From: Sipunculus nudus
Lineage: Eukaryota; Annelida; Sipuncula; Golfingiida; Sipunculidae
Assembly (NCBI GenBank): GCA_026874595.1
Contig: CM049317.1
Coordinates: 51,787,618 to 51,851,617 of the forward strand
Length of the DNA stretch: 64,000 nt
Direction of reading: 5' to 3'
In this document: positions 61,637 to 64,000 of the stretch, piece by piece
Position numbering within the stretch: the stretch's first letter is position 1
How the letters are laid out: each line of letters opens with the position of its first letter
Translations under genes and position numbers: made by a program
The notes under the pieces: model-generated
Database searches by the model: none
What the model saw: the letters and a program-made list of their open reading frames with translations, nothing else
What the model was told of the DNA's origin: nothing

Positions 61637-62310
61637 AATTGTATCCGCCAAAACAGAGTTTTGCGGATTATATGTTTTTAGCCAGCCGCCGCCGCCGCAT
61701 AGTTTTCCGTATAACTACTCCGCAATCATTGGACGGAATTTTATGAATCTCTGATTTGCGACCGGGTCACATGTGACAAATACTTACAACCATATTTTCC
61801 GAGGGTCCATCAGTTCGTCTGCCATCAATTATATCTCTGCAGACTTATTCGCCTGAAATTTTGCACATATAGTCATCATGGATAGGTTTCTTGTTTATAT
61901 GACAGGTGGCGCCACCTACAAAAAGGTTTATGCTGCAGACGTTCATGATAATATATCTCAGGAATGGTCTGACGTATCGGCCTGAAATTTTGCATGTGTT
62001 TAGATCTCACAAAGCTCTGTGCATAGCTCTTACATAGCTCTTTATCATATACAAAACTCGTTGACAATACAACAATTTTTGTACAGCGTCAATCTGTTCG
62101 TCTGTCTTTTTTTTAATCACTAATATTTCTGCAGTGGTTGGACTTATTCGCCGGGAATTCAGCTCATATAGACATCATGGATAGGTTTCTCGTTTATATG
62201 ACTGATGGCACGACCTACAATCACGTTTACGCTGCAGTTATTCATGCTAATATCTCAAATGAATTTTCCCCATTTAACTTGAGCCACAAATAGATTTTTC
62301 TGCCTTCTCC
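61637..62310 (+). repeat. Hairpin-headed dispersed repeat
   Basis: Opens with ATCCGC-CAAAAC-AGA-GTTTT-GCGGAT, a strong hairpin, followed by (CCG)n. This is the same layout as the left end at 29104. It contains two related sub-blocks (ATCATGGATAGGTTTC at about 61876 and 62172) and a GTGGCGCCAC palindrome at 61906-61915. Confidence 0.55.
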
Positions 62311-62706
62311 GCCAAAAATATTTTTTTTTCAGGAAACACCCCCCCCCTGATATTTTCAAATACCGCGGAACTCCAATGGTGATAATTTTTTTTAGGAAGT
62401 TCATATTTCTGTGTGAAATAACGTTGCGCTTATGAAATGCATTGTTATATGTAAGGATTGTCAGGAATTCGTCAACTATCGAGCTGGACTACTGGCATTT
62501 CCTCGAAAGAAAAGCATGGTAAAATTTCAGACGGCACAATTTTATGTGACACAGTACCCCACTGCGCATGTCAAATAGGCCGATTGTGAGCATGCGCGAA
62601 AGCGGTGCAAGTGCCATCTTTTCAAAATCTTGGAGAATCACCCAAAATTTCTCAATGAATTTGGAATGAAATGGATTATATACCCCAGCCGTAGCCAGAA
62701 CACAAC
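62311..62706 (+). promoter_or_regulatory. Probable AGAP promoter and 5' UTR region
   Basis: GC content rises towards the start codon. CTGCGCATG (62562-62570) and GCATGCGCG (62590-62598) resemble NRF-1 half sites, typical of housekeeping promoters. ATTATATACC lies about 30 bp before the ATG but is probably not the TATA box, as little room would remain for a 5' UTR. A C run at 62340-62347 marks the upstream limit. Confidence 0.4.
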
Positions 62707-62887
62707 ATGGCGGTGAATCCCAGAGGCCATATGCAGCCGTACCTCAACAGTTCCCTGTTGATCCGCCAGGAAATACAGCGGTTTGAGAGCGTGCACCCCA
62801 GCATTTATGCCATTTATGATCTGATCGAGGCCATACCGGACCCCCTCATACAACAACAAGTCCGTGAACATGTTGTCTGCATCGAAG
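62707..62887 (+). CDS. AGAP: AGAP (centaurin-gamma) Arf-GAP, first coding exon
   Basis: AGAP proteins are Arf GTPase-activating proteins with a GTPase-like domain, a PH domain, an ArfGAP zinc finger and ankyrin repeats, acting in endosomal and membrane traffic. This exon encodes the 60-residue N terminus before the GTPase-like domain. Residues 20-39, [20 protein letters not shown], and the following REHV-x-x-IE match the conserved N terminus of animal AGAP1/2/3. The start ACAACATGG has A at -3 and G at +4. The exon ends ATC GAA G before GTAGGTT (donor at 62888), giving phase 1, which suits the IED that follows in other AGAPs. Later exons lie beyond the window. Which vertebrate AGAP it corresponds to cannot be said, since invertebrates usually have one. 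Confidence 0.85.
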
Positions 62888-64000
62888 GTAGGTTATAAAA
62901 TGCAATGAATCGAATATACACAACATGTTCTGAGTGACCAGCCGCGGATCAGACCTCAAAGCGAGCCAAACCGCAGGTAAGTACGCAAATGTACGTGGTC
63001 CATATAAGGGGCGACCGGGGGGAGGGATTGGTACATGATTTGTTTACATGCTGCCTTCGTCCGGACTGATGGCAGATTCTCTGCTGAAACACTGTGAACC
63101 AGTACCCAGTGGTCTATAGATTGACCACCAAGTCTGTTTATGTCGTACACATTGGGTTAAAAATTGGCCTGATGCCCGGAATTGTCCATACCACCCACGG
63201 CTAGCAACTCACGAGTCGAAGTCTGACTGCAACGATGTCAACAAAGCCGGCCCAAGTTGAGGTTCATCAGATGTCATACTGATTAAATCTGTATATAACT
63301 ATCACAGCTGTCAATACATTTGTGAAGATCATTATTATGACTGTACCACTCATCTTTTACAGAAAAGCTAGCTATGACTGTATTGCAATTGCTGATCAGG
63401 TTCATTTGTAGTGTGAACTCTGTAGCCTATCTTGATATCATCTGATCTGTTGTAGTTAAATATTGCAGAGATTCCTCAGTGAGTCTATTTTTCATCAGAT
63501 ATTAGACATCATTAATAATACCATTGATATTAATAGGGAATCAGGGGAATAAGGTTATGTGTAAAAGAGGTCCATACTGGTATTTTAAATGCAGATATGG
63601 ATTTGTATACTGGGTTTGCCCCCAAACACTAACTGCATTTAAATGCGGCAAACCTATCTAGGATCCTCGATACCACTGCATAAAAAGCATAGGGAGAATG
63701 CGAGAACTTAAGAGCTATCCCTAAAAACAATGTATTAAATGAAATATTGTGTTTATGACATAAAAATTTTGGTAATGGAAATCTGGCAGAAATAGTAATT
63801 TATTTGAATTACCAAATAATTTAACTTAGAATTATTGTGTTTACAAATGAAAAAAGGACTCGCTTTTAAAGCTGTTAAACCAAAATGCTTGACACTGTCA
63901 CAGAATAAGAACATTGATCTGCATGAATAGCAGCATAATGTATGCTCACAGTGTCACACCACTGGCAGTTGGTACTTGTTGGTATTACAAGTTATCCATA
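62888..64000 (+). other. AGAP intron 1, 5' part
   Basis: Starts with a consensus donor GTAGGT. GC-richer to about 63250, then AT-rich. No further exon recognised before the window ends, so the intron exceeds 1.1 kb. Confidence 0.6.

Noticed and set aside
62674-62682. TATATA as the AGAP TATA box
   Set aside because: It lies only about 30 bp before the start codon, leaving almost no 5' UTR, and AT-rich chance matches are common here.

Overview
This 64 kb window is gene-poor, AT-rich animal DNA, most probably from a mollusc and perhaps a bivalve. The taxon is inferred from intron-containing genes, long TA, CA, CT and TAA microsatellites, decayed LINEs, Helitron/HINE-like repeats carrying GGTCA minisatellites, and a style of mosaic repeats I associate with bivalve genomes. 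No complete gene lies in the window. The supportable coding parts are single exons: two paralogous terminal exons of a hotdog-fold (4HBT/acyl-ACP thioesterase-like) gene on the + strand (8675-9429 and 42335-43089), an unidentified terminal exon at 48229-48400, a pair of possible terminal exons at 12054-12328 and 45278-45552, and the first coding exon of an AGAP (centaurin-gamma) Arf-GAP gene at 62707-62887 that runs off the right edge.

The main structure is a direct segmental duplication. Copy A (about 4183-15288) and copy B (about 37111-47830) are collinear and about 33 kb apart. They share the thioesterase exon with its polyadenylation signal, a possible promoter, the small unidentified exon and a 1.1 kb repeat. 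By hand alignment the two thioesterase exons differ at about 60 of 755 bases with no indel or stop, and some changes fall inside the catalytic-type motif. Each copy has private insertions: a tRNA-derived SINE at 38222-38465 in B, and a 0.9 kb stretch at 14130-15050 in A.

The spacer between the copies (15.3-37.1 kb) is mobile-element territory. It holds an inverted-repeat (foldback-like) structure at 15846-19999 enclosing a four-copy 343-bp tandem array, a 335-bp MITE at 21698-22032, a dead APE-type LINE on the - strand at about 23622-27398, and a composite region at 29101-36608 with Helitron/Helentron-like ends. Left of copy A lie a solo LTR inserted in a TA microsatellite (1024-1805) and two copies of a TTAA-flanked MITE (1991-2426 and 2992-3460).

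Right of copy B is a near-identical triplication of a 2588-bp unit (51123-58885). Strong CTCF-like motifs sit 430 bp before it and 590 bp after it. A HINE-like repeat, a GGACTY minisatellite and a hairpin-headed repeat follow, then the AGAP promoter region, exon 1 and the start of intron 1.

I found no evidence of an operon, a CRISPR array or a functional tRNA/rRNA gene. Boundaries of repeats are by eye and approximate unless a terminal motif is given.
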